NCBI RefSeq assembly: GCF_902686445.1
Contig: NC_062221.1
Location: forward strand, 35,914,575-35,978,574
Direction of reading: 5' to 3'
Length of the DNA stretch: 64,000 nt
Origin: Sciurus carolinensis
Lineage: Eukaryota > Chordata > Mammalia > Rodentia > Sciuridae
Under the pieces are notes generated by a model that had not been told where the DNA came from, made no database searches, and saw nothing but the letters and a program-made list of their open reading frames with translations. The translations under genes were made by a program, and so were the position numbers. Below, one piece after another: positions 22,593 to 35,015 of this stretch. Numbering within the stretch: the first letter of the stretch is position 1; every line of letters begins with the position of its first letter.

Positions 22593-23884
22593 ACAAAATA
22601 AGGCAAAACAAAAGAATATTATAAATAATCTCATAAAAACTCCCTCAAAATATGTAGCAAATTTAGTACTCTAAAGAACAAGAATTTAAATTTGAGTTAA
22701 TTAAATATGAAACTTATTGGCAAAGGACATTATAACCACTGCAATCATTATAAAGATTTTGTATAAATACAGAAAAAAACATAAAATCAGACAATGTTTG
22801 TAAAACATGAAATAGATAACTGACTGAAATCCTCAAGATAAAAAGCCTTCCAACAAATCAGTCTATGAACATCATTTTTTTTGTCTGTAAACACCTAGCA
22901 TTTACAACTTTGTTATTGTAAATGTCTGATAAATTCACAATATAGTTTATAACTTTTAGAATCATCTTTTCACCAATTCCATGTTGGGATTCCTCCCTTA
23001 GATGTTGACAGAACATTTCTTTAATGGGCGTGGATATTCCATAGCAGAATTTGATGGCTGGTAAATAAAGGTTCCAAAGTCTGTCTTTCCCAAATCCGGA
23101 TATCCTAACAAATCCAAGAGATTCTTAAGATGACACTGAAGACCAAAGTACTTTCCCTAAAGCCGTTTAGATACTGATTGTCAAAAAGGCATTTAGACAT
23201 TTATCTGACAGTTGCTAAAGCCTGCTTTTGGGGAAATTCGAGACTCCAGTACAGCTTAATGCCAACTATTTGGGTTTTGGTAACCCCTTTCCATGCAGTA
23301 ATGGCCTTAGTTACCATGGAAAGTGAGGTGATGGAGATGCTAGATTAGCTTTTGTTTAGTCTTGGGGAAGGCATGAACAACATGAAAACACAAGAAAAAC
23401 TGCACAATTATTTGAGATCACATCTGTATTTACATTACTGTGAGGTTTTTTGTTTTGTTTTGCTTGTTTCCCTGTTTTGGAAATTCCATTCCTAAAAATT
23501 TGAAATCAACTGCATTCTAGAATACAAGATTGCAAACAGTTTGCTTACTACACATGCTCCACTATTCCATATATATTTAATAAAAATTGCCCATGAGAGC
23601 AGGCATCAAGCATTTGGTGCTAATGCTGCTGACATGAGACCTACTATCCTTTGGCAAACCCCCAGTCCAGGTCCAAGAGTGTGATAGGTATATGGACAAC
23701 TTCTACTGTTCTTGTCACTGGATATTCCCTTGGCCTCCTTAACTGTTTTCAAATAATGCATCTTTATCACAACCTACACTCCCTTTCTATATGCCACTGT
23801 GAATTAATAATGTACTGTAGGAGCAAAGTGATAATTTTTAGTATATATGATGTGGAGCTGACACCATACTAAGAACATTAAAAG
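22593..23884. other. unique sequence
   Basis: Nothing recognised; no coding exon. Confidence 0.5.
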
Positions 23885-24095
23885 AATAATAGCTAATACT
23901 TGTTGAATGCTAATGTATGATATTGCCTTTACAATATATATAGGTATTCTGATACCATTCTTTTCAAATCTTTTGTTTACACATTATGAAACAGAAATTA
24001 AATAATGTGGCAAAAATTACAACACTTTGAAATATTTGAGTTTCAGATTTAAATCTGGGTCTCTCTGATAACAAGTTTGAGAGCATCATCTCCCT
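23885..24095 (-). mobile_element. MIR SINE, antisense
   Basis: 'aatagctaatacttgttgaatgctaatgtatgatattgcctttacaatatat...cattatgaaacagaaattaaataatgtggc...gatttaaatctgggtctctctga' follows the reversed MIR consensus with heavy divergence. Confidence 0.6.
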
Positions 24096-24499
24096 TAAAT
24101 GCACCCTTCAGGGTGTGACAGTTACAGCCTGAAATTATCCCAGGTATCATTACAGATGGAATAAAATGATATTGACTGGTGACCATCTGATTATACCTTA
24201 TTTTTCCCTTAGTGAATTTCAGATTGTCATACTTCTGTCCACTCCTTGACTTTCTCTGGATCTGGATGTGTTGTTCTGAGAGATTTTAAGACTGGGGTCA
24301 TAACGAACTATTAACTCATCACAAAATCATTTACAATCTCCTTATTTATAGATACTTAATCTACAATCTTCTTTTGTTCCTTAGCATGCATGGGTCAAAA
24401 ATAACATAGGTCTCAAAAATATTTTAGTTCTCATTTAATACAATCCAGGTATGGAGTATTAATAGTAATTCTGATACTGTTCTTTTCAAACCTTTTATT
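24096..24499. other. unique sequence
   Basis: Nothing recognised. Confidence 0.5.
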
Positions 24500-24612
24500 T
24501 TCTTTCCCCCTTCCTTCCTTTCTTCCTTCCTTCCTTCCACTTTTTTCTTCTTTCTCCTTTCTTCTTTTCTCCATTCCTTCCCCCCCTCCTTTCCTTTCTT
24601 TTCTTTCCCTCT
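24500..24612. repeat. (TTCC)n / CT-rich polypyrimidine tract
   Basis: About 110 bases almost wholly C and T, with TTCC tandem units at 24510-24538. The minus strand reads as a Lys/Glu/Arg/Gly-rich open frame, which is an effect of simple sequence. Confidence 0.93.
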
Positions 24613-24667
24613 TCAATGTCACAGAAATTAAATCCATTTTAGATGCTATATCCTTTTTAAAAACATT

Positions 24668-24772
24668 TTTTAGTCATACGTGGACACAATCTTTACTTAA
24701 TTTTATGTGGTGCTGAGGATTGAATCCAGTGCCTCACACGTGCAAGGCTCTACCTCTACAGCCTCAGCCCTT
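24668..24772 (-). mobile_element. ID SINE with A-rich tail, antisense
   Basis: 'ttttatgtggtgctgaggattgaatccagtgcctcacacgtgcaaggctctacctctacagcctcagccc' is a reversed ID element with a small internal deletion. On the left lies the tail region typical of squirrel ID copies. Confidence 0.88.
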
Positions 24773-25682
24773 AAATGCTGTATCTTCTGTGGAATTCTTT
24801 CCATACTTTCCTTTCCTAATTTTTTGACTAAATAGACTAATAGATAAAGTACAACTTTTTCTTCCTTGCTTTTTGAGGATATGCTAAGAATATATGTTAT
24901 ATCTCTTTGAATTAGTTCTTACTGTTTTCTTTTTCATTAATCATCCTTTTGAAATATTTATGAAACATTTATATCTTGGTACATTCAGTGTAAGTTCAGA
25001 CTTTCTAATTTTCACTTTAGAATTACTTTGTACAGAGTTATCCACTTAAATAGCTTAAAGAACTTCAGAGTAGGTGGGAAACTGTAAATTGAAAAATGAA
25101 GTATTTAACCAAAATTTCACACTTCATTGCTTGTAATTTTAGAAGAAGAAAATAGAACATTGATTTATTTCAGAAAAACATATACTTGTTAGATAGTAGG
25201 ATTAATTTTAATAAGTAATACATACCACAAGGAAGATGTTGACTCTGTTTTAGTGAATTAAATTTTTTCTGTATTTCAAACAGTAAAAATATAAAGAGGT
25301 TCTTCTGTAACATTGTACCTTCCTTAATCCTGTAGGCTGTTCTGCATTTATTCACGAGGTTAGTCACATTTTGCTTTTCATAGCACTTCAGAAATTTATT
25401 CTTATGACCATGTTTTGAACTCATTTAGTTTTTTGAAAAATACTATTTCCTTAGTTTTTCTTTTAAATTTGATTTTATTTTTATGTTACTTAAACTTTAG
25501 TATGTTTAAATAAGAGATTGTTTTATTTTTGATATGTTAAATTATGTTCACAACAATAAAACCCTTTCTTTGTAAGCAAAGTGTAAGCATTGGATCTTCT
25601 GTTGCTCAGTCTGGATCTTCTCTTGTTCATTCTGCTTTCAAATTACGCATTCACCACAGATGTTGCACTTAAGTGATTGTGT
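24773..25682. other. unique AT-rich sequence
   Basis: Nothing recognised. The 84-codon minus open stretch at 25170-25424 is not supported as coding. Confidence 0.5.
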
Positions 25683-26000
25683 GAGTCCAGGTTCTCCATA
25701 GAAACAGAAGCAATAGAAGAACTAGCTAGATTTATCATGGACATTGCCTCATGTAATAATGGAGACTGTGAAATCCCATAATCTGTGCTCTGCAAGCTGG
25801 AGGGCTAGGAAAGTTGATGTCATTCAGTACTAAATGAAGAATCAAGACCTGGACAAAAGACAATCATTTTTACTCAGTCTAATAATTTGAATGCTAATCT
25901 TTTCCTGAATAGTTTTTACAAATACATCTAGAAATAATGTTTTGCCAGCTAGTTTGGCATCCTTTGGCCCAATCAAGTTGACACATGACACTAACAAACA
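25683..26000 (-). mobile_element. MLT2-like ERVL LTR, antisense
   Basis: 'aggttctccatagaaacagaagcaatag', 'gtgaaatcccataatctgtgctctgcaagctgg', 'tactcagtctaataatttgaatgctaatc' and 'caatcaagttgacacatgacactaac' appear in the reversed order of MLT2-type LTRs. An internal deletion shortens it. Solitary and ancient. Confidence 0.7.
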
Positions 26001-26159
26001 CAGAGAATATTTTTTCTCTTTATTTTCCTTTTTTCAGTCATCACAACAAGGGAAGAAGACTTTTTAAAAATGTGTAATTGTTTCATGCACATGAAAGAGA
26101 AGATATTAGCACAAATGTTAGAGGAACTTCTTAATGTGTGAGATTGGTTGGTATCAGCT

Positions 26160-26223
26160 TTCTTAATTCTCAGAACTTAGTAATTAATAAGAATTCAATA
26201 AATATTTATAGAGTGAATGAATA
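26160..26223 (+). mobile_element. L2 LINE terminal fragment, sense
   Basis: 'gaattcaataaatatttatagagtgaatgaataag' matches the L2 3' terminus. Confidence 0.55.
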
Positions 26224-26399
26224 AGATTAGCATTCTTCTAAATGATCTCAATGTCATGGGAGAGGTGAATTTACTGACAGGGAGAGTGTAGAATATTTGT
26301 CGTGTCTCCTCTTTCCCCCTATCTATTGTGTTGAAATGTGATCTAGTGAATCTTTTTCCATTTTCCTTTGCAGCTGTTTTCATGAATTGTGATGATTTT

Positions 26400-26540
26400 A
26401 TTTGTTAATTTGTTCATTTTGTGTTTGCCACCCCTACTGGAATATCCAGATTAGGCAAGTGTCATGTCTACCTTGCTCAAAATTTTAGTATAGTGAATTT
26501 GAAGATGAGGCACTCAGTTAAAATGTGTTGAAAAAATGAA
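26400..26540 (+). mobile_element. L2-like fragment, sense
   Basis: 'gtttgccacccctactggaatatccagattaggcaagtgtcatgtct' resembles the L2 'actagaatgtaagctc...gggcag' segment. Weak. Confidence 0.35.
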
Positions 26541-29500
26541 TTTGCTTTAACAAATTCACCTTATTGGAAAAAGAAAATTGATTTCACATTGGATTTTTTA
26601 AAATTTGTCTGTGCAGAAAACTTGCTTGGGTCATCAAATTTATAGTAGATTTTCAATAAAAATTGCTTTCAATAAGCCCAAAATATACAATATATTCTCC
26701 AATAAGCCCACATATGCACCTTGCTATATGAATGATTTTGCTAAATATGTAGTATTACTGGAAGTTGTAACTGCAGCTCTGGTACTGCTGAAAAATAGTT
26801 GCCTAATAAACATTTGGCACTCAGATATTTTGTTCAGGAAAATTTCCAACAATTCTGCATACCAGTTACACCTTCTCACCCGGTAATTTTCTTAAATTGA
26901 GGAACTTAACCATTCTTTGAAATTTTGACAATTAAGAAGTATGATAAAGGGACTCAGCTGAGTACTCACTAGGGAGAAGGAAAAATGTTTTCAACAGTTG
27001 CCCAACATAATACAGTTGAGAGAGAATGTCATCATTAACCAGGGATTCTCCAAAAATGGGAGATTTCCTTTGTCTACAGATCACTTCTGTAGGGTAGCCA
27101 ACAGAAGATGTAGAAATGAGAAAAATGAGTATAGGAGAGTAATGGCAAATGGAAACTTTATATTGTCTGAGTAACTCTGTCTAAATGCAAATTTATAAAC
27201 TTACATTGAGTCCCCGAAGGTGCATCATGAGGAGCTTCAGCTGTAGTTGCACACACAAAAGTTCACACTGCTCACTCTGTCCTTGACTGAGCTGTAACTC
27301 CAAGACAGTCTTTGGACCTGACTTTTCTCTACTGGCATTGCCACTGACAGTTAAATCTCAACATCTCACTATGGTTTTCATAACTGCTTGTCCTTTATTT
27401 TAGCTAGCTTCTGCTCATGATTCCTTCTCTTCCACATTACTTACTTTTTCCCTGTCCATTTCATTGTCTCCTTATCTTCTCCAGTATAAACATACTATTG
27501 CCACATTTTCCCAGCAATTATAAGCGCAATGCCTTTTCTCTTAGACTGTGCCTTTTTTTTTCCATTTTTTGCCATTCTGTTTTTCTTTTCCAAGTCACTA
27601 CCTCCTTCTACACCTGGCAAACTCAGTTTTTGAACCCTGTCTTAAGTGTTATATCTCCTGTGGGCTTTTGATGCTTATGTAGAGATGTATACTCTGAAGT
27701 ATCCAATTCATACCTGTGTCATAGTACCACTTATATTGTAATTCATCTGTTTATATACCAATTGTCCTCCATTTTTCTGAGAAATCACTGATAAATTTTT
27801 TACTGGTAACAAATTTATCTTTCTAAAGCTTTCTTATTTGATAATCCTTATCAAAATGAATGAATGACCTTGAGAGGCCATCCCTCAAAGAAATAAGCAA
27901 ATAGAATTTCCTAAACATATTGAAAGAATTATTTTCAACACAGTGGTTGAGAGTGTTAAAGTCAAATTACATAATAAATTATTGAAATGAAAATCTTACA
28001 GCAAGCATAGGGAGCGTAAAATCCTAGAAATAGGAATAAAGACTTCAAATAACTATATACTGGTTTTGAAATTTTCATATTTTATGTAGAAATACTGAAT
28101 ACCACCTAAGAGTTTAGGGAATAGGTCAGTAAGAGGAATTAGCTTGCCAAGGTTTTAGTTGGTGGTGAGGTAACTACTACTAATAGATTCTTCCAGAAAT
28201 GGTGTCTGAGAATGTCTAAGTGCATAGATTCAAAGTGAAAGTGGACTAATTGGTTGCCAGGGAGACTATATGGATCACTAACAGCCCAGGGCTGAATACG
28301 ACCAGTATTTTCAGAGTAGGCAGAAGAAAGTCATTCTTTTCACAAACTTAGCTCAGATCTACCACAGTAGATTGAAGGATAGAAGCCCCATCTAGTTATT
28401 CTTTGTTATTATTTTTTAACTTTAATTTTTCTTCTACTGTTTACCGGGACTGGCATTATAGAAGCAAATTTGTGTATGGTTTTCTAGTGTTGTATTTAAA
28501 TTAAGACATTATCATCATTATTATTTGAAATTTTCCTTGGTCTATACAGACCTGGCATACTACCTATTATTGCCCACTTGAGAGTTACACTGAAGGTTTA
28601 AGTGAGTTCCTGGTGGAGATCAAAGCAAAACAAAGAAACCTGGAAAATTCACAAGTCCACTGGGACTCAGAGTTATTGCAGATTTTGCCCTTGTCAGGAT
28701 TCTGCATAGCTCGTTGTTCCCCAATTTATATTTGCAACCTAAACTCTAATACTGCAAGTTGTTAAGTTGTGCTTTCACAGATGTATGCCTAGGATAAACA
28801 TTCATTCAAACGTGAATTCTTATTCTATAGCATTTTAAGTTTGGTCAGTAGGGATAATACTTAAGAAGTACTACTTCATCTCAACTGAGCAACAGGGAAA
28901 ACTTAAAATGTCTTTCTATATGTGGACATTCTTTTGAATTAGTGAAGTGTGTACTCAGTATGTACTCCAAGATGGCAATGATTAATTGTGAAAATGATCA
29001 TTTGTGTCAAAATGCACAATTCAACTTAATTTTATGAGTCAATGTTTAAAGGACACATTTTCACCATTAGAAAGATTTTAGAGTCCTAGATGATTTAACA
29101 TATTCATAGTTTTATATAATTTTGGATATAGTGTTCATAGATCAGAACTATAATGAAGAAAACATAAGGAGGACTTTGATACAAGCCTATGAACTGTAAG
29201 TGTTACTATTTGTATATAACATGCAACATAATAACATAACATGGAGAATAATGAACCACAAAGAGAAAACAAGGGTACAAGAGCTACTGTATGTGTACAA
29301 CGTAAGCAAAACGCAACCTTGCTCTGCTGAAAGCAGGTGTTTCCACTGTAGATGCGCAATTGTGTTTATTTCTATTGCATTCTTACTTCTCAGGTCCCTT
29401 CTTGCTTTACCTGCTACATGGCAAATCTATATGGCAGTCAAAACACCATAATATGATCTGACAGAAAATACATAGGAAAAACTATTCACTTATAAGTATC

Positions 29501-30188
29501 CGATGTTTGCTTTCAGGTTATATCAGAACTTGGAGTTATGAATGGAGTTGACAGAGAAAGGAAAGGGCTGGACTGTTGACAAAGACTTTCGAATTTCACC
29601 AACATTTTTGAAAAATAATTTGTTTTTTAACACATTTTTCTCTCATTAAACTTTATAGAAATTTGAGGAATATTACTTTTACATATATATATTTATATAT
29701 ATTTCCCAGTAAATAATTTTTCCATTTATACACGATGCAGCTTTGATCACAATTGGAAGGTTATGCTATTGACTCATGGAGGATCTGTTTACCATCCTTA
29801 TATTTTCATTGTCAAATGTGTGGCTAACTAACTTACAGAATCTATCACTGGGACATCATCGAGTGACCCATGGTACTGTCTTTCCAAATACTTGGGTATA
29901 CTTTTAAAGAAACGTACTTTATTTCAACGAATTTAATCGAAATACTGTTTATAATAGAGGGAGATGATATATGGGGATCAAGACAAAGATTTTGTGTTTT
30001 TGAAGTAAAAAGTATGCTTTATGAAAGAAAAATATTATTCTGTAATATCTTCATTTTTATATAGAAATTTTAGTAACTGAATTATACAAATAATTGCACC
30101 AGTTGTAATATCTGGGGTTCTTTCTTATCTAGCACTATCCATAAAGCTGGAAGTAAATCCATTGGTAATAAAATGGAAGTGATGATAG
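26541..30188. other. unique sequence, no recognised element
   Basis: A 3.6-kb stretch free of recognised SINEs or LINEs. Open stretches at 26605-26886 and 29200-29451 lack supporting splice signals, codon bias or recognisable domains. Confidence 0.5.
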
Positions 30189-30206
30189 TCCTATCTTAAG
30201 ATAGGA
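30189..30206. repeat. 18-bp perfect palindrome
   Basis: 'tcctatcttaagatagga' reads the same on both strands. Confidence 0.9.
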
Positions 30207-33195
30207 ACAATAAATTAATATAGAAAAGAGTGGTAGTTCCTTTTACTAATATGCCTTAGAGATATAATCTTGCTATGACATTTCTCTGCTAATCATAGAT
30301 CTACAGTTGTTAGGAAACAGAAATGAATGTCAGCAGAAATTTGGTTTGATTAACTCTAGTAAAAGAGTATTACTTCATGAGTTCTAAATTTCTTTCCAGA
30401 TATTGAAATTCCATTAGCAGAATTGAAATGTATCAAATGTGCCTAGGTTAAAGTTCTGCAAAATTAATTGAATACCAGAAAAGAAAATAATTTAACTCAT
30501 GTCTTTAGAATTCAACTCACTTCCTAATGTACAAACACAAGTTAGTTTTTTTAAGGTTTTCTGAGGAGGTAAAAGATCTACTAATACAAACCAGAGATGG
30601 TATCTCTCATTTTGAAAGAAAGAATGCATAGGACTTCCCATCCCTTTTAACCATTAAGATTTATTGAGTGAATCAATACTGCATCTTCTGTGTGTTCTGA
30701 GAAAAAGATGCTCTGAAGTCTTTAGGTTCTGCCTCAGCTAAGCTCAGCTAAGCTCTTACATCTGTGACTTTATGATTGAATAAATAATACTATGTGCTGA
30801 TTTATTATCTCAACAAGAAATTTTAAAAGTTAGTCTTTCTTAGGTTTGAATAACATATTGTCAGTGTTTTTTTGCGTGTAAGAAGACTATGTTTGTGGCA
30901 GGCGATGGAATTGTGAAGGTAAATGTGAAGGTAAACAATATATTAACTATTTCCTTATAATTTTATAAGTTTTGTATTTTCTGTTCTGCTTTTGGCCATT
31001 AATCTCTGAGATGATCACTTTAGATGAAAGTTACTAGGCTGATATCTATTTTCTAATAAGATAAAGTTCAAATAGCAAGAGAATCACAAAAATAATTTAA
31101 TTCATATTTTATTTGGAAAAGATGGTTTACAAGGGGAGAAGAAATTATTTGTTGTCCTGGGATTGGAAATTCTGAGAAAGATCAGAAGTTTTATAAGGAT
31201 GAAAATTGATCAGTCATCTCAACATAGTTTTTTTTTATTTACAGTTTACAAAATCATAACAAATAATGAATGTTTACTATTTACTCCAGGGTAAGTATGT
31301 GACTGCATCTTATTTAGGTACCTTTGGAGACACTCAGATCTATCATGAATCTTAGAATTCAGAAAAAGAGGGACTGCAGGAGAGTTCTACCAAAAGCAGT
31401 ATGTGATAACTACCATACATATAATATACATGTTCTATGCATTCTAAATCTTTTCAACATGTACAATTCATAGTAGTAAATGATTTAATATTTACAATAT
31501 TAGAATGCATGTGCATTTAACTGCATTCATGTAGGACTCACTTTTCTGCAAAAAAGTAATAATAAAAATTAAACATAACTCTTTGGATTGTCTTAAGATT
31601 AAAAGGAGATAATAAAACACTTACTACAGTGCATATCCAAAAAACACAGATTTCTAATAGATTTGAGTTATCAGTAATTTCAAAAGGCAGTCATCAAGTC
31701 TATGTCTTCCAAAGATTTAAAATGACATGCAATTTTTTTGTCTATCAATGTGCCATTTTTAATTTCCTTCCACTATATAAGCTGTACTTTTGAGCATATC
31801 TTAGATACATATGCACAAACATTTATTTTCTTCCTTAGCATGATAAGAGGGTAAAAAATACAGGAAGAAAAGGAAATAGATTTGGAAATAATGAAATATG
31901 ATTTCTGCCTTCAGGCAGGCAGCATTTTACAGTAAAACCAGCATTCACAGAAAACTTGAAAACTAATTTTTACTAACTAAAAGAGTAGTTTGGACCATTT
32001 ATTTCATTATAAGCCCCACTTCTTTATCACTTAAATGCCCAGATGACTTTTAGGGGTTATGAGTTTTAGAATTCTATAATGTACATAGAATGAATAAATA
32101 TGTTTCAAAAAGTCAAGGAAAACTTGCTATGCAACCTAAAGAAAGCACATTATAAGAGATTATAATTTATTTCTGTATATTATGATACATATGGTATGAA
32201 TACAAGCCAAAGACATCTCTTTTGAAATTAGATCATGTATTTAAATTACAGAAATAAATGATCCTGTGCTTTATCCTTCATAAATATTTCCACTGAAAAA
32301 GAAAAAAAAAAAAAAACAAAACAAAACAAAGTAAAGAAATAATCTTCTTTCCAAAAATAAATGCATATATTCTACAATCTCATCTGCTCTGGTTTCAAAC
32401 CATGTTTTGGTTTTCTATATTGAGCACAATTATTTTGGTTTATACTAGTTAATAATTAATGCAAGATCCTATGAGAGAAATTTAACACAGATGCTTAGAT
32501 GAATGGGGACATCATGATATCTACAGAATGTCACTGCTTCTGCTTTTGGATCCAAATAAATGCTTGGGCAGTTAAATACTCAGGAATTGAAAGCAAGTGA
32601 AGGCCACAGCCCCAAGAGATGTCAGGAACCATGAATGCTGATGATCTGGAAATGTACTATTGATGGCCTCAGATAGTGTTGCATACAGCACAGTGAGTCC
32701 CAGAAATGACAGCGAGATATCAAAGTGAGAAAGATACATTCTAGATTTTCATGTAACTTGGGAAATAAAGCCTCTGCACAAGAAAAAAAAATGTATACAT
32801 ACACACACACAAGCACACACGGGGATCACAGGGATTTGTGATTTTGTGCGATAAATGCACTTTCATAGTAGATTTTATACCTCAGAGATGATGACCCTAC
32901 CTTCCTACCTAAACATTACTTTGAGAGTTTATAAATTTGTTAACATTCTCAATTTAACTTCATTATATGACCTTATTTTATTACAAATGAATCTTCTTTG
33001 TGGATGCTGCTTACAAGAGCCTTGAAGACAGCCACATTTTAATTCTTTATTCTTCTATCTGCTTCTAACCCTAAAATTCCTAGCAAATTGATGGGTACAT
33101 GATAGGGCAACAGTAATAAAAGCTATATATTTAAAAAATGTTCTCCAACATATTTATATGCCTTTTTCTTATAGCAGTGACTTAATGAAAATAAG
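30207..33195. other. unique sequence, no recognised element
   Basis: Contains an A-rich run at 32296-32330 and an imperfect CA run at 32801-32820. No coding exon was recognised. Confidence 0.5.
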
Positions 33196-33345
33196 AGAGA
33201 TATTTTATGGTTTTACACAGGAAAAACTGAGACTCAAAGATTTTAAATGATTAGTCTGGGGATAACAGATCCTAAATGATAGTTAGTGCTTAAATCTTTT
33301 CTCAGTTTAAACTTAAAGCTCTATCTACCACATCATCTTGACTTT
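33196..33345 (-). mobile_element. MIR SINE fragment, antisense
   Basis: 'ttttacacaggaaaaactgagactcaaagattttaaatgattagtctggggataacagatcc' follows the reversed MIR core. Confidence 0.55.
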
Positions 33346-33384
33346 TCAAAGCATATGGAATTTTTCCTTCTAATTAAAGCAAAG

Positions 33385-33475
33385 AGAGAAAGCCATCATT
33401 CATTGGATCCTGCTGTGTTAGGCACTACACTAGATGTTTTCATTTTTAATAATTTATCTTTAAAACCCTAAGTTT
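33385..33475 (-). mobile_element. MIR SINE fragment, antisense
   Basis: 'cattcattggatcctgctgtgttaggcactacactagatgttttcatttttaataatttatctttaaaaccc' resembles the reversed MIR 3' half. Confidence 0.6.
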
Positions 33476-34073
33476 TAATTTCTGTAGTTGTATTAACTTA
33501 GACAACCTAAATGATTTCCTTTGTGTGACATTACTAACAAATGCAAAACCAGAGTTAAATAAATGTTTATCATATTATCATAGGATTGGGGATAAGATGA
33601 CATTGAAAATAAAATGTGAATCCACCCAACACTTTAGTTTTAAATATAATTTCACTCTGGAAAGCCAACCTAAACGATTCCCCAATTAATTTATGGTGGC
33701 TTCATTTGGTATTAAAGGAAGGAAATCGTAGAAGGAGAAGATTAAAGAGAGAGACCTGAGGAGAATTAAGCATGACAAAGACCCAACAGTGTAAGAAATG
33801 CCCTTTCTATAATAATAGAAAACATATAGATGAAATCAGATTATATTTACTGGACTAAGAAATGAAATGCCTTCTGATGGGCAGAGGATAAATTACTTCT
33901 TTTTCTTGAATAGGTTTCCTCTCTTTTAACTTAGTATAACAATGTGAAATTTTGTCTTGTACTATGTGAGTGGAAAGATAGATGTGGTTTTTGATATATT
34001 TGATGTTTCACCTATTCATTCCATATAGTTTGAATAAAATGAAGATGGATCACTTGGATTTTTTTTAACATAC
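33476..34073. other. unique sequence
   Basis: Lies downstream (minus strand) of the candidate exon. No AATAAA close to the stop was noted. Confidence 0.45.
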
Positions 34074-34103
34074 CTAAACTAATGTTGAATAGTTGGGATA
34101 TCC

Positions 34104-34312
34104 CTAATAAGAGTAGTAGACGTAGTTTTCATAGTTAATTCTTCTCCAGTAGTGGCGACCACAAACAGTATTCTCTAAGGATGCCACTTTATTCTGGCAA
34201 ACTTCCCGAACTTGTTGTACCAGAGAGTGAGCTAAAATTGCTTCGGCACTATTGAATTTATTCATGTATTTGGTTCCATAGTTCATCAGAAGCAACTTCT
34301 TATAATAACCAT
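34104..34312 (-). CDS. candidate terminal coding exon, product unknown
   Basis: I do not recognise the protein. On the minus strand a strong splice acceptor (pyrimidine-rich tract ending 'tttactttttag', AG at 34314-34313) is followed at once by an open frame to a TAG stop at 34106-34104. The exon begins with two bases completing a codon, then about 68 codons starting GYYKKLLLMNYGTKYMNKF and ending near INYENYVYYSY. The middle includes 'SAEAILAHSLVQQVREVC' and 'GRHYWRR'. Coding traits: no stop in about 70 codons in AT-rich DNA, mixed amino-acid composition (not low complexity), and four CpGs in about 200 bases where the surroundings have almost none. A good donor-like 'ttag|gtatgt' lies about 30 bases past the stop (GT at 34073-34072), so the exon might be spliced in its 3' UTR. 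Alternatives: a decayed exon, a spliced-out pseudogene piece, or chance. Upstream exons must lie at higher coordinates, possibly outside the window. Confidence 0.35.
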
Positions 34313-34779
34313 CTAAAAAGTAAACATTAAAGAATAAAGCCCAGAATAGTTTGTGAACCCCAGAGTTGCAAGCATCTCATTTCTAGCTCTAAGGCTATGC
34401 ACAATTATGATACCCATTATTTGTCTTCATCACCTTCCCTTTTTGTACGATTTCCTTTTCCTTACATACTCCTTCCTATTTCTCCCTAGAATTCTGGAGC
34501 CCCACCTATCTCTGAATATACTTAGTTTTCTTTGTTCTTTAAAAGGCTATTACAGTGTTGGGAACATAAATAGTCATTTAATTGTGAAGTTCATATGAAA
34601 ATCTTAACTTTATATTCATTGATCAAATGTAACTGATGTTTCTCTTCAATTATAAACAGTTAATAAGAGTAGTGGTGAAAGAAACCATGCTAGGGCAGTC
34701 CTGTTGGACCTTCTACACAACAGCAGGGCAAAGCTGCAGAATATTGTTACTCGAAGTTCAAGTAATAACGAAATTTCAT
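34313..34779. other. putative intron/unique sequence
   Basis: Holds the polypyrimidine tract of the candidate acceptor (34314-34340). Otherwise nothing recognised. Confidence 0.4.
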
Positions 34780-35015
34780 GTTATAATATATTGTGCTCTA
34801 CTACGGATACTTTCATGCATTAGCATTAATAATATTAATTTAATATTAACAATAATTATCATATCCTAATATATTATACTTTGTGTATGAGTGATTTTGC
34901 ATATTAATGTTAATACTATATTTTACATATTCATATTTTAATCTTAATATATGAAAGAATCCCCTACCAAAACAGAATATATGCTAATATAATATTATAT
35001 ATTATATATAACATG
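34780..35015. repeat. AT-rich, palindrome-rich low-complexity stretch
   Basis: Dense TTAATATTAA-like and TATATAATATTATA-like units on both strands, with no regular tandem unit. Confidence 0.7.

Noticed and set aside
24431..24637. Lys/Glu/Arg/Gly-rich minus-strand frame
   Set aside because: Low-complexity translation of the polypyrimidine tract.
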